Assembly: GCF_001648355.1 (NCBI RefSeq)
Contig: NZ_LXSL01000009.1
Coordinates: forward strand, 1-64,000
Direction of reading: 5' to 3'
DNA length: 64,000 bases
Source of the DNA: Eikenella longinqua
GTDB taxonomy: Bacteria > Pseudomonadota > Gammaproteobacteria > Burkholderiales > Neisseriaceae
How positions within the stretch are numbered: position 1 is the stretch's first letter; each line of letters opens with the position of its first letter. The notes under the pieces were generated by a model. That model did no database searches. It saw only the letters and a program-made list of their open reading frames with translations, and was not told the origin of the DNA. The position numbers were made by a program, and so were the translations under genes. Shown here piece after piece: positions 1 through 7,063 of the stretch.

Positions 1-46
1 CATTTTATTTGCTTTGGCCAAGGTATAGGGCCGACGACATTTCAAA

Positions 47-120
47 TATGGCGAATTCGCCATAATTAAAATTACACTGTCGCATGATGAAGTGAACTAG
101 TTCCAAAATGGAACTAGTTC
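47..120. promoter_or_regulatory. cluster of perfect palindromes, possible operators
   Basis: Positions 47-64 are an 18-bp perfect palindrome centred on GAATTC. Positions 94-120 hold the 10-bp palindrome GAACTAGTTC twice, separated by 7 bp, so the whole 27 bp is also a perfect hairpin with 12-bp arms. The spacing looks like dimeric repressor sites near the edge of a phage early region. No cognate regulator is identified, and the gene to the left lies outside the window. Confidence 0.4.
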
Positions 121-123
121 GAA

Positions 124-155
124 CCCAACCCCGTGAACGCATCACGGGGCTTGGG
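124..155 (-). terminator. hairpin after the antirepressor gene
   Basis: The arms CCCCGTGA and TCACGGGG are extended by CCCAA/TTGGG around a short loop. The hairpin lies just past the stop codon of the minus-strand antirepressor gene. There is only a weak T-rich tail (TTGGGTT), so termination is likely but not certain. Confidence 0.5.
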
Positions 156-165
156 CTACCTGAAA

Positions 166-978
166 TCAAATATCAAAGCAGAGGCGGTGATACTGCTGTT
201 TCTCCGCCGCATCCCCCGCCCACGGGAAGCTGTCAAAATATCGATGGTCGGGCAAGTTTACGCCCATATGGCGGGCGGTGGCGCGGATAAGCCGCATCGC
301 ATCTTTGGCATGGTCGCTGATACCTGCCGCCAGCGAACGATTGAATAACCTGAATGCCGCATCATGATAATAGATGAACTCCGCACAGAATAAAGTATGG
401 AACAGCATTGGTTCGAGATTTGGCAGTGTGGGCGGTAGCCTGTCCAACACTTCGCCGCTGATGCCGTCATGCAGCATCAAACTGTGAACATAAGCCACCG
501 CAGACGGCAACAGCGGCGCCGCAATCTGCTCGATTTTCTCCACACCGAAGCGCTGATGCACCATCTTAAACGCCGTGGAGAAATCCAGATTGCGGCGGAT
601 GGCGAAAGCCTTCACCGCATCCACCAAGCCGCGCCGCTCGTCTATCGTGGTTTGGGTTCCCAGTTTGGGGCTACCTGAAACATCTTCCTGCGTATCGAGA
701 AACGCGCGGATAACCTTCAGCGAGAAGGCCGGGGAAATCCACATGCCGTAGTGAACCACAAGCTCTTTGCTTACGAATGTGCCAAGTTTTTGTTTTTTCT
801 GAATAGCTCGAATTTGAGCTTTTTCCAATTCAGCAATTAAATCAGCAGTTTGCTGGTTACGCAGCCAGTTTGCTGGTTTATTTTTTTCTAAACCGCCTGC
901 TGCTCGATGTAAGTCATTGAGAGAATAAAGGTTGTCGAATTGACGGATAGCCACATTGGCCACAGAGATTGCGTTCAT
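166..978 (-). CDS. KilA-N domain phage antirepressor
   Basis: A 270-aa protein. Residues 1-95 form a KilA-N DNA-binding domain (SLNDLHRAAG, the WLRNQQT stretch, and the VHYGMWISPAFSLKVI block typical of phage KilA-N proteins). Residues 105-200 resemble the ORF6C/P22 antirepressor C-terminal region (LVDAVKAFAIRRNLDFSTAF). Such proteins antagonise the phage repressor and favour lytic genes. It is the strongest marker that this end of the window is prophage-derived. A DUS-like stretch at 668-679 lies in frame and gives the linker V-S-G-S-P-K. Whether it still has a repressor partner cannot be seen here. Confidence 0.85.
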   Translation of the reverse strand: MNAISVANVAIRQFDNLYSLNDLHRAAGGLEKNKPANWLRNQQTADLIAELEKAQIRAIQKKQKLGTFVSKELVVHYGMWISPAFSLKVIRAFLDTQEDVSGSPKLGTQTTIDERRGLVDAVKAFAIRRNLDFSTAFKMVHQRFGVEKIEQIAAPLLPSAVAYVHSLMLHDGISGEVLDRLPPTLPNLEPMLFHTLFCAEFIYYHDAAFRLFNRSLAAGISDHAKDAMRLIRATARHMGVNLPDHRYFDSFPWAGDAAEKQQYHRLCFDI

Positions 979-1045
979 GATGAACTCCTAGACAGATTAG
1001 TTAGTGATTGCCGCTGAATAGGGCGGCGGGCTTCAACTACCGTGT

Positions 1046-1204
1046 CTAGACGGCTCGCAGTATTCCCCGAAGGTGTTGTATTTCTGCGTATAGACCCGCC
1101 AGAGAAACTTGGCGTTTTGTGCCGCTAATCTCATGCAAGGAGAGAGCAACGAAACCGATAGGCACAAAAAATGCGCACTGACGGGGCGGATATCCGCTAG
1201 ACAA
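1046..1204 (-). CDS. possible small phage protein (Ash/Icd-like)
   Basis: A short open frame of about 52 codons from a TTG at 1204, too short for automatic ORF calling. It contains CAFFVP, then SLHEISGTKR, then LYAEIQHLR, a pattern I associate from memory with small phage Ash / Icd-like (host division inhibitor) proteins. No ribosome-binding site is visible before the TTG. A second frame (1033-1134) is also open for 33 codons. Treat it as a remnant or an unannotated small gene. Confidence 0.35.
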   Translation of the reverse strand: MSSGYPPRQCAFFVPIGFVALSLHEISGTKRQVSLAGLYAEIQHLRGILRAV

Positions 1205-1223
1205 TTAGTAGTGCGCTCATCAT

Positions 1224-1251
1224 AAACAAAACCCCCTGCAAATGCAAGGGG
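1224..1251 (-). terminator. rho-independent terminator
   Basis: On the minus strand, CCCCTTGCA pairs with TGCAGGGGG and is followed by TTTTGTTT, directly after the stop of the 1259-1711 gene. It closes the minus-strand operon 2264-1259. Confidence 0.65.
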
Positions 1252-1258
1252 CTGGCGT

Positions 1259-1711
1259 TTACCTGTTTCTCAACTGCCGATAATCAATGGCTCTGCTATA
1301 TGATGAATTATCTATCATCGGGTCTGACCGAACCATTTCGATACAGCGATTTTGTATGATAATTTGCTGGTCTCTCCATTTACTTGTAGGCAAGGTACCA
1401 TCAAAAATTTGGGTTCGGATTTGGCGTGCCATCGCTATTAAATCCTGATACGAGGCCATAGATGACAAAGAGTAAGCGCCATCCCTAGCAATAGATTCCA
1501 TAGCATAAGCACTGACTTTCTCATCCGCCGCTTGAAGAGAGTATTGTCCAGTATAGGCAAAGTTATAAGCGTTTTGAGTGAATGAAATAAATCCCCTTAA
1601 TGTTTGGCATTGCTCCGGCCCATCATCCCCTGCTGGCAATATAGACTTCACTTCCGCTATAGATGGCAGGGAGATTGACAACAATATGATAAATAATATT
1701 TTTTTCATCAT
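1259..1711 (-). CDS. secreted protein of unknown function
   Basis: A 150-aa protein with a clear Sec signal peptide (KK, then a hydrophobic run, cleavage near SIAE at about residue 19), so it is probably periplasmic. Mature residues include three cysteines (QC, NRC) and no recognised domain. It overlaps the upstream DUF4282 gene by one base (TAATG), with AGGAG ahead of its start, so the two are translationally coupled. It sits in the prophage module, possibly as a lysogenic-conversion cargo gene. I do not recognise the family. Confidence 0.6.
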   Translation of the reverse strand: MMKKILFIILLSISLPSIAEVKSILPAGDDGPEQCQTLRGFISFTQNAYNFAYTGQYSLQAADEKVSAYAMESIARDGAYSLSSMASYQDLIAMARQIRTQIFDGTLPTSKWRDQQIIIQNRCIEMVRSDPMIDNSSYSRAIDYRQLRNR

Positions 1712-2043
1712 TACTCTCCTTGTCTCGGATATTTCCTATTTTGCTCAATCAAATAGCCGATTCTCTCGGCAGTCTTGTAGGTGTTCTGTTGGATTTTGAA
1801 CATAACCACAGTAAATTCAGCCCACAAGCGAATAATCAGGTTGCCGAATATCAGCAAGCCCAAACCTGCGAATATCCCCATCACACCGCCGACCTGCTGC
1901 GCCTCAATCTGCGACTGCCCGCCGGCAAACCCGCCCATCATCAAGCCGATGGCGAACAGGTTATTGACCAATAGCAGCAGCCAGTAAATTAAAGTGATGA
2001 TTTTAGTGGATAAAACAGAATCCAGGAAAAATATGCTACGCAT
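1711..2043 (-). CDS. DUF4282 domain membrane protein
   Basis: A 110-aa protein. The family is recognised from the N-terminal FFLDSVLSTKIITLIYWL followed by a second membrane span (IFAGLGLLIFGNLIIRLWAEFTVVMFKI) and a short cytosolic tail. DUF4282 proteins have two membrane spans and no established role. It lies between a 69-aa gene (2055-2264) and the secreted protein (1259-1711). All three read leftwards with tiny gaps and form one operon. Confidence 0.75.
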   Translation of the reverse strand: MRSIFFLDSVLSTKIITLIYWLLLLVNNLFAIGLMMGGFAGGQSQIEAQQVGGVMGIFAGLGLLIFGNLIIRLWAEFTVVMFKIQQNTYKTAERIGYLIEQNRKYPRQGE

Positions 2044-2054
2044 TTTGCACCCCC

Positions 2055-2264
2055 TTAATCGCCTTCTTCAGTCGGGTATAGTTCAGACAGCTTGGCAAAT
2101 TCAAGAGCCAGCTTTTGGTTTAAGTTTGCCAACTCCAAGAAATTTTGCGCAACTTGCTCATGATTGCCGTTATACAGAATCCGGGCATTCGTTTCATGCC
2201 AACCGGCAATATTTTGATTTATTTTTGAAATCTTCTCTAAAATCTTTTTCTTTGAATCACTCAT
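2055..2264 (-). CDS. small helical protein, unknown function
   Basis: A 69-aa protein that is charged and probably all helical (KKKILEKISKINQN, then FLELANLNQKLALEFAKLSELY). No signal peptide or membrane span is seen. It starts the three-gene minus operon with DUF4282 and the secreted protein, 11 bp upstream of the DUF4282 start. AGGAG lies ahead of its ATG. It is not a family I recognise. Confidence 0.55.
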   Translation of the reverse strand: MSDSKKKILEKISKINQNIAGWHETNARILYNGNHEQVAQNFLELANLNQKLALEFAKLSELYPTEEGD

Positions 2265-2338
2265 CTTTCATCTCCTAAAAAAAATCCCGCTTGTGGTACA
2301 GTTGAAGCTCGACCAACAACTATCCCAAAGGGGATTTT

Positions 2339-2596
2339 ATGCCAAAATTCAGCCTCGACCTAGCAACCAATACTTGGACGGCCAAGCAATATATCCGTGT
2401 AACAACCGACTATACCTGCGAATGCGGGAATAGGATGGAAATTCAGATTGATTGGCCGGAAAAGGTTTCAATGACCTCCCAAATAACCCTTAACAATCTG
2501 AATTGTCCTCAGTGTCATGCTCCCGTGGTGTTGCCAAGGGCACATTACTTTGTTGAGGGCTATCGCTTGTTATCAAAGCCGATTGAGGAGGAATGA
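2339..2596 (+). CDS. small zinc-ribbon protein
   Basis: An 85-aa protein with two cysteine pairs, C-E-C near residue 30 and C-P-Q-C near residue 60, which would form a zinc ribbon. Start ATG 2339 has AAAGGGGA eight bases upstream. It is transcribed away from the DUF4282 operon, so promoters for both lie in 2265-2338. The role is unknown. Small zinc ribbons in phage early regions are often nucleic-acid or partner-binding adaptors (inference). Confidence 0.6.
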   Translation: MPKFSLDLATNTWTAKQYIRVTTDYTCECGNRMEIQIDWPEKVSMTSQITLNNLNCPQCHAPVVLPRAHYFVEGYRLLSKPIEEE

Positions 2597-2700
2597 TACC
2601 CTTCGCCTCTACCCTATCGCAAGTAACGATAATTTTGTCATTACTTGCGGATATTGAACTCATGCCGATTATGTTCATAATCATTTCCTAATACAATTGT

Positions 2701-3132
2701 TTACCCAATAATCTTAGTTTGCCTAAACTCTGGCTCCAGTTTGCAAATGGCGCTATTGAGCAGCCCCGCCACAATTTCCCCAACCTGTTTCTTTTTCCGC
2801 CACAACGTTACGCGCCCAATATCAAATCTGTCTTGTATCTGCATCTGCTTGGGGCTACCTGAAAAAATATGCGACAGCAGGGCATCACAAAGCAACAAGG
2901 GAATGCCTTGCTGCTGATCCAGGATGTAGCTGCTCAAATCCACGATACGGCTCAAATTGCTGCCGTATTGGGCTTCTACGGCGCAAAGCTCCAAATGGTT
3001 TAGTAGCCGTTCCACCCGCGCCCGTATCATCGCACTGTTTGCGTGCCAGTCATGTTGTGTCATCCCTTGTCCGCCACCACGGCTTACGCCCTTATCCTCT
3101 ACCCAGTGGCAAATTTGTGCGGTGTTGTTCAA
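2701..3132 (-). CDS. phage protein with putative helix-turn-helix
   Basis: A 143-aa frame from a TTG. An ATG at 3063 (MTQHDWHANSAM) would give 120 aa and is equally possible. The C-terminal third (DRFDIGRVTLWRKKKQVGEIV) reads like a helix-turn-helix, so a regulatory role is plausible. A DUS lies in frame near 2853, giving F-S-G-S-P-K. It is transcribed opposite to the next two small genes. I do not recognise a named family. Confidence 0.5.
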   Translation of the reverse strand: MNNTAQICHWVEDKGVSRGGGQGMTQHDWHANSAMIRARVERLLNHLELCAVEAQYGSNLSRIVDLSSYILDQQQGIPLLLCDALLSHIFSGSPKQMQIQDRFDIGRVTLWRKKKQVGEIVAGLLNSAICKLEPEFRQTKIIG

Positions 3133-3201
3133 GCCGCCCAGCTCAATAGCTACCTCGCCAGCCTAGACCGCGATAGTGATATTGAGAGTAAGGCAGACGA
3201 G

Positions 3202-3378
3202 ATGATTGAGGAGAGCATCCTCAGCGACATCATGCCCCGCCTCAGCCCCGCCGCCCAAGACGAAGTAAGGCGAATCGTGCTGGAGATGGCCGAAGAAATC
3301 CTTGAGCGCGAAGCTGAAGCAGTACGGCGCGAGCGCGAAGACGAAGCCCGCTTCAAGCGCGATTACCAAGATTATTAG
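3202..3378 (+). CDS. small charged helical protein, paralog of next gene
   Basis: The frame is open from 3043 (GTG), but the first part overlaps the convincing minus-strand gene, so I prefer the ATG at 3202 (58 aa), which has AAGG upstream. The core LSPAAQDEVRRIVLEMAEEILE aligns with LSRDSQNEIRSILLKRAEAIL of the next gene, so the two are tandem paralogs. It is rich in Glu and Arg, probably a helical hairpin. Function unknown. Confidence 0.45.
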   Translation: MIEESILSDIMPRLSPAAQDEVRRIVLEMAEEILEREAEAVRREREDEARFKRDYQDY

Positions 3379-3387
3379 GAGAGCAGC

Positions 3388-3600
3388 ATGAACATCAGCA
3401 TAGACGGCGACCTCGAGCAGGCCGTTCCAATCGTACAACGCGCCGCCGACTTGTTGGAAGTAACGCGGCTTGACGAGATTATCAACGAGCTCAGCCGAGA
3501 CAGCCAAAACGAGATACGCAGCATCCTGCTCAAACGAGCCGAAGCCATACTCGCGGATGAGGCCGAGGATGAGAGATGGGAGCGGCAACGCGCCGCCTGA
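3388..3600 (+). CDS. small charged helical protein, tandem paralog
   Basis: A 70-aa protein with AGGAG six bases ahead of its ATG and nine bases after the preceding stop. It shares the L-S-x(5)-[DN]-E-[IV]-R core with the upstream gene and ends in an acidic/Arg-rich tail. No membrane span or known motif. It is probably co-transcribed with its paralog and likely came from tandem duplication inside the prophage. Confidence 0.55.
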   Translation: MNISIDGDLEQAVPIVQRAADLLEVTRLDEIINELSRDSQNEIRSILLKRAEAILADEAEDERWERQRAA

Positions 3601-3897
3601 CACGATACGCCCGCCCAACGGCGGGCTACCTGAAAATAACTGGCAGCGAGAGAGCATCCCCCAGCCGGCGGTGGGGCAAAACACCGGCAGCAGGCGGCGG
3701 CTGAACTCCTTGTAAGGGTAATCCCCCTCTAACTACCGAGCGCCTGCACCTTTACATAGGCAATTCTTGAAAATAGTTTAGCGATGCCGTATATTATTAG
3801 CCAAAGCAGGAGTAGCAAAAATTACAAAACATCTCACGGGTATGTTGTTGGTGAAAGCAGCAACTTATATTTTTAACTTTAAAATAAGGAGTTTGCA
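3601..3897 (+). other. intergenic stretch with one DUS
   Basis: There is no convincing gene. A DUS lies at about 3624-3636. The second half (3760-3890) is AT-rich and probably carries the promoter for the DUF4760 gene. A 19-codon frame (3842-3901) overlaps the leader ORF by ATGA but may be chance. Confidence 0.4.
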
Positions 3898-3933
3898 ATG
3901 AAACATATTTACTCAGAGGGCTGGGAAGTCTAA
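3898..3933 (+). CDS. possible 11-aa leader peptide
   Basis: ATAAGGAG six bases upstream of an ATG opens an 11-codon frame (MKHIYSEGWEV) whose TAA is immediately followed by the ATG of the DUF4760 gene. The best ribosome-binding site belongs to the leader, not to the larger gene, so DUF4760 may be translated by coupling. Confidence 0.4.
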   Translation: MKHIYSEGWEV

Positions 3934-4419
3934 ATGGGCTTTTTAAATTTAATAGCAGGGCTAGGTACATGTATCGCAACAATGTATCTAGCCATTTTTG
4001 CGTATGCACAAGTAACACTATCCAAACGGCAAAATCAGCAAAAATCCACGGTAGACCTCCTTATTTCCAATAATAGCAATCAGCATTACCGTGAACAGCG
4101 GCAAAAATATCTCAATATGCGCCGCAACGGAGAAAATTTTACTGCTTTAGCGTGCAAAATATCAGAGAAGGGGGAACACGAGAACAAGAATATTGTCGTT
4201 CTTGATGTTCTGAACTCGATAGAGTTTATTTGTGTTGGCATCAAAGAAAATATTTTTGATGAAGCTGTATATAAGCGCATGAGTCGAAGTAGTGTCATCA
4301 ATGATTGGCATGCCCTCAAGCCATATATCATGGAATTGCGTAAGTTAAACAATAATAACGATAAGTTATTCTGCGAATTTGAATGGTTAGCTGAAAAATG
4401 GATTAGCGAAGAGAAGTAG
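3934..4419 (+). CDS. DUF4760 domain protein
   Basis: A 161-aa protein: an N-terminal membrane span (residues 3-27), a polar Q/S/K-rich linker, then a helical cytosolic domain (STVDLLISN, then VLDVLNSIEFICVGI, then EWLAEKWI) matching the DUF4760 layout of a membrane anchor plus helical bundle. It is much more AT-rich than its neighbours, which suggests recent acquisition. DUF4760 proteins are common in phages and defence-like islands, with no agreed function. It is followed by a terminator. Confidence 0.65.
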   Translation: MGFLNLIAGLGTCIATMYLAIFAYAQVTLSKRQNQQKSTVDLLISNNSNQHYREQRQKYLNMRRNGENFTALACKISEKGEHENKNIVVLDVLNSIEFICVGIKENIFDEAVYKRMSRSSVINDWHALKPYIMELRKLNNNNDKLFCEFEWLAEKWISEEK

Positions 4420-4448
4420 TCCTTAACATCTAAGAAACAATAGCTTTG

Positions 4449-4475
4449 AGCCGTCTCACAAGAGGCGGCTTTTTT
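4449..4475 (+). terminator. rho-independent terminator
   Basis: AGCCGTCTC and GAGGCGGCT (9-bp stem with one G-U pair, loop ACAA) are followed by TTTTT. It separates DUF4760 from the downstream recombination operon, so that operon needs a promoter close to 4480 or read-through. Confidence 0.75.
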
Positions 4476-4490
4476 CATGGAGACCTAAAA

Positions 4491-4733
4491 ATGAAAACCC
4501 ATATCGCCGCTTGGATAGCGGCTATTTTTATGGGCGCGGCCTTTGTCGCCATGCCCACCCTAGACAGCCAAGACCAGTATTTACAAACAGTCCAAACAGA
4601 GACTGCCGCCGAACGGGTAGCCAAGCTAGACCGCCAAGCCTCACAAGAGGCCGCCGAACTGGAGCGGCAATATCAAGAGATGGACGACGTGCAGATTATG
4701 CGCGGCGTGGTGTATGAGCCGGAGGGGAAGTAA
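4491..4733 (+). CDS. small membrane-anchored protein
   Basis: An 80-aa protein from the ATG at 4491 (GGAGA upstream). The open frame extends further upstream, but that part crosses the terminator. Residues 4-22 are one hydrophobic span or uncleaved signal (IAAWIAAIFMGAAFVAM), then a long charged helix (AERVAKLDRQASQEAAELERQ) that may form a coiled coil. It overlaps the next gene by one base (TAATG) and is first in the phage early operon. Function unknown. Confidence 0.55.
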   Translation: MKTHIAAWIAAIFMGAAFVAMPTLDSQDQYLQTVQTETAAERVAKLDRQASQEAAELERQYQEMDDVQIMRGVVYEPEGK

Positions 4734-5032
4734 TGCAAGTCATCACCCGCTACAACAAACCCCGCCCTGGGAAAGTAACTATCAGCCTAGAGCATCGCCG
4801 CATTCTCACCAGCCCCTCCACGAAAGAGGCGCACGAGTGGAAGGGATTAAAGACCAAGCGCGGCGTAGTTATATACGCTGAGTATATATTCCCCATCACC
4901 GAAACCGCCGCCATTACCGACTGCCAGAACAAATTTTACCAACAGATGAGCGAACGCATCGAAGCCGGCCGCCGCAATTTAAACCACCTCCCAGCCGCCA
5001 TCAAACGGACAGGGAATAAACGGAAAGATTAG
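4733..5032 (+). CDS. phage early-operon protein, unknown
   Basis: A 99-aa basic protein. The start overlaps the preceding stop (TAATG) and the stop is 2 bp before the next gene, showing tight coupling to the recombinase operon. No motif is recognised. The position directly ahead of recT suggests an accessory role in phage recombination or replication, but that is only inference. Confidence 0.55.
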   Translation: MQVITRYNKPRPGKVTISLEHRRILTSPSTKEAHEWKGLKTKRGVVIYAEYIFPITETAAITDCQNKFYQQMSERIEAGRRNLNHLPAAIKRTGNKRKD

Positions 5033-5034
5033 CA

Positions 5035-5370
5035 ATGAGCAAAAGCCAAGAATTAATTGCAAAGCAACACCCCGTCAGCGCGGGCGATATTCTAGGTATG
5101 GTTGCCGGCCTTGCCGCTGCTGCCATACACATTTACGAAACCGAGCCAAGCGGGAAACTTAGCCAACTGTTTGCCCTCGAAGGCATCCCGCCCACCTATC
5201 AACTCATTAAGCCGATTGCAGAGGAAGCAAACCAACTGGCCGCGGCAAACGATACTGAAGCAGATGACTTTCTAAAATTCGTTACAGCAGTCATCTCGCT
5301 ACTGGATAAGGCCAGCGAAAAAGCAAACGAGCTTGGCTTGTCCGAAGCGGCCCCACCGACCATCCAATAA
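5035..5370 (+). CDS. phage early-operon protein, unknown
   Basis: A 111-aa acidic protein with an Ala/Gly-rich helix near residues 18-33 (ILGMVAGLAAAAIHIY), probably soluble. It lies 2 bp after the previous stop and 13 bp before the RecT-integrase gene, with GGAG (CCGGAGC) serving the latter. Probably a helical protein of the same recombination operon. I do not recognise the family. Confidence 0.55.
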   Translation: MSKSQELIAKQHPVSAGDILGMVAGLAAAAIHIYETEPSGKLSQLFALEGIPPTYQLIKPIAEEANQLAAANDTEADDFLKFVTAVISLLDKASEKANELGLSEAAPPTIQ

Positions 5371-5383
5371 CCGGAGCTAAATT

Positions 5384-6691
5384 ATGACCCAAAACACCCA
5401 ACTGACAACCCTATCCAACAAACTTGCCGCCCAGTTCGATTTGGGCAGCGGCGAAGGCTTGCTCGACACGCTCAAGCGCACCGCCTTCAAAGGCAATGTA
5501 TCAGACGACCAAATGGCCGCGCCGCTGATTGTGGCCAACCAATACCGCTTAAATCCATGGACGAGCAAAATCTACGCCTTCCCCAGTCAAGGCGGCATCG
5601 TTCCCGTAGTCGGCGTAGATGGATGGGCGCGCATCATCAACGGCAATGCCCAATTTGACGGCATGGACTTTGAGCAAGACGAAGATAGCTGCACCTGCCG
5701 CATCTACCGCAAAGACCGCGCCCATCCCGTAAGCGTTACCGAATACATGGACGAATGCAAACGCAACACCGCCCCGTGGAAATCCCACCCGCGCCGGATG
5801 CTTCGCCACAAAGCCATGATACAGGCCGCCCGCTTGGCATTTGGCTTCGCCGGTATTTATGACGAGGACGAAGCCGAACGCATCAAAGATGCCAAAGACC
5901 ACGCCCCCACCAATGCCGCCAGCCGCAACACCATTTCCAGCGCCAACAACGCCGTGCGCAAGCTGTCTAAGTTTTTCGGCGGGGACAACCCGGCGCCGTT
6001 GGATGAAATCGAGCCGGCACACGTCCGCCGTTATCTCGACTGGCGCAAAGACACCCCCGGCGGCGCCAACAACGAAATCGGTTATCTCAGCGCCATCTTT
6101 AACTATGCCAGAGAGCAGGGTTGGACAAGCAAAGAAAACCCCTGCCGCAACGTCAAGAAGCACAGCAAGAAGCGCCGTGAGGTTTATATTGAGGATTACC
6201 TGTATCAGGCCGTCTATCAGGCTGCCAGCCAGCAGATGCGTGATTTAATGGACATTGCCTACATCACCGGCCAGCGCCCTGTTGATATAGTCGGCATTCA
6301 CAGCAGCCACATCCACGAAGGCATCCTGCATATCAGCCAACAGAAAACAGGTGCCAAACTGCGCTTTGAAATCAGCGGCAAGCTCAAAGAAATCATCGAC
6401 CGCATCCACCAAGATAACGGCTACCTGTTCCTCAACAGCCACGGGAAACCACTGACCCGCGACTCTTTAGGCAGGCAGTTTCTAGAGTTGCGCAAAACCG
6501 TCATGCAGCAACGACCGGAACTAGCGGAAGAGCTGTCCAATTTCCAGTTTCGAGATTTGCGCGCCAAAGCCGCCACGGACATTTACCTGGCTGCCGACAC
6601 CCGCAGCGCTTCCGACCAACTTGGCCACGCCTCTGAGCAGATGACCAAAACCTACATCCGGCGCGGTAAAATACTCAAGCCGCTAAAATAG
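5384..6691 (+). CDS. RecT/Bet annealase fused to tyrosine integrase
   Basis: A 435-aa protein. Residues 1-168 are a complete RecT/Bet single-strand annealing core (LNPWTSKIYAFPSQGGIVPVVGVDGW split over 56-81, then the AFGFAGIYDEDEAERI block at 152-167). Residues 180-435 are the core-binding and catalytic domains of a phage tyrosine recombinase with R298, K321, R393, H415 and nucleophile Y424. The first histidine of the usual H-x-x-R box is R390, a variant I have seen in related integrases. The integrase arm-binding N-terminus and the annealase C-terminal tail are both missing. This points to an in-frame deletion between bet and int, or a true fusion. It is last in the early operon. Confidence 0.88.
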   Translation: MTQNTQLTTLSNKLAAQFDLGSGEGLLDTLKRTAFKGNVSDDQMAAPLIVANQYRLNPWTSKIYAFPSQGGIVPVVGVDGWARIINGNAQFDGMDFEQDEDSCTCRIYRKDRAHPVSVTEYMDECKRNTAPWKSHPRRMLRHKAMIQAARLAFGFAGIYDEDEAERIKDAKDHAPTNAASRNTISSANNAVRKLSKFFGGDNPAPLDEIEPAHVRRYLDWRKDTPGGANNEIGYLSAIFNYAREQGWTSKENPCRNVKKHSKKRREVYIEDYLYQAVYQAASQQMRDLMDIAYITGQRPVDIVGIHSSHIHEGILHISQQKTGAKLRFEISGKLKEIIDRIHQDNGYLFLNSHGKPLTRDSLGRQFLELRKTVMQQRPELAEELSNFQFRDLRAKAATDIYLAADTRSASDQLGHASEQMTKTYIRRGKILKPLK

Positions 6692-6728
6692 AGTTTGCGG
6701 AACACCTCTAGAAATTGCGGAAATATAA

Positions 6729-6783
6729 CGGCTGCCAAAAGATGAATTATGCTTATGCAGTATATGCTTATCTATGGCAGCCG
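6729..6783. repeat. 9-bp inverted repeat after the integrase
   Basis: CGGCTGCCA at 6729-6737 and TGGCAGCCG at 6775-6783 flank an AT-rich 37-bp spacer that itself carries ATGCTTAT twice. It lies 38 bp after the recombinase stop, where a phage attachment core would be expected, but no partner site is visible in the window. Confidence 0.4.
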
Positions 6784-6953
6784 TCTTGATGCTTGATTAT
6801 TCGGTAAACTGCGACTACTATCTCGCCGCCTACCTGCAATACCCGCTATTCCGCAACAAGCCCAAGAGCGATTTCCTGCGCCCCTATTTTGATTTGTGGC
6901 AGCAGGGCTACGGCTTTGCCTTAGACAAAGACTGCCTGTATCTCACCCGATAA
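6774..6953 (+). CDS. small ORF, unknown function
   Basis: A frame of 59 codons from ATG 6774, with an alternative ATG at 6789 (54 aa). The product is rich in Tyr and Leu (NCDYYLAAYLQYPLF, then FDLWQQGYGFALDKDC), which looks like real coding sequence, not a random frame. It sits between the prophage integrase and dcd and may be the remnant of a gene cut by the insertion. No strong ribosome-binding site is seen. Confidence 0.4.
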   Translation: MAAVLMLDYSVNCDYYLAAYLQYPLFRNKPKSDFLRPYFDLWQQGYGFALDKDCLYLTR

Positions 6954-6963
6954 ACATCAGTAA

Positions 6964-7035
6964 AGGCTACCTGAAAACCCAACCAGCAATTTTTAGCTGC
7001 GCAGAAACTCGCGAAGCTCGTTTTCAGGTAGCCTC
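6964..7035. repeat. inverted DUS pair with GCAGAAAC-type filler
   Basis: A DUS at 6964-6980 and its complement near 7021-7034 enclose the motif GCGCAGAAACTCGCGAAGC, a member of the nested repeat family seen at about ten places in this window. It lies just upstream of dcd, so it may end transcripts arriving from the prophage. Confidence 0.6.
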
Positions 7036-7063
7036 CAAGCCACCCCCAACCTAGGACAACACC

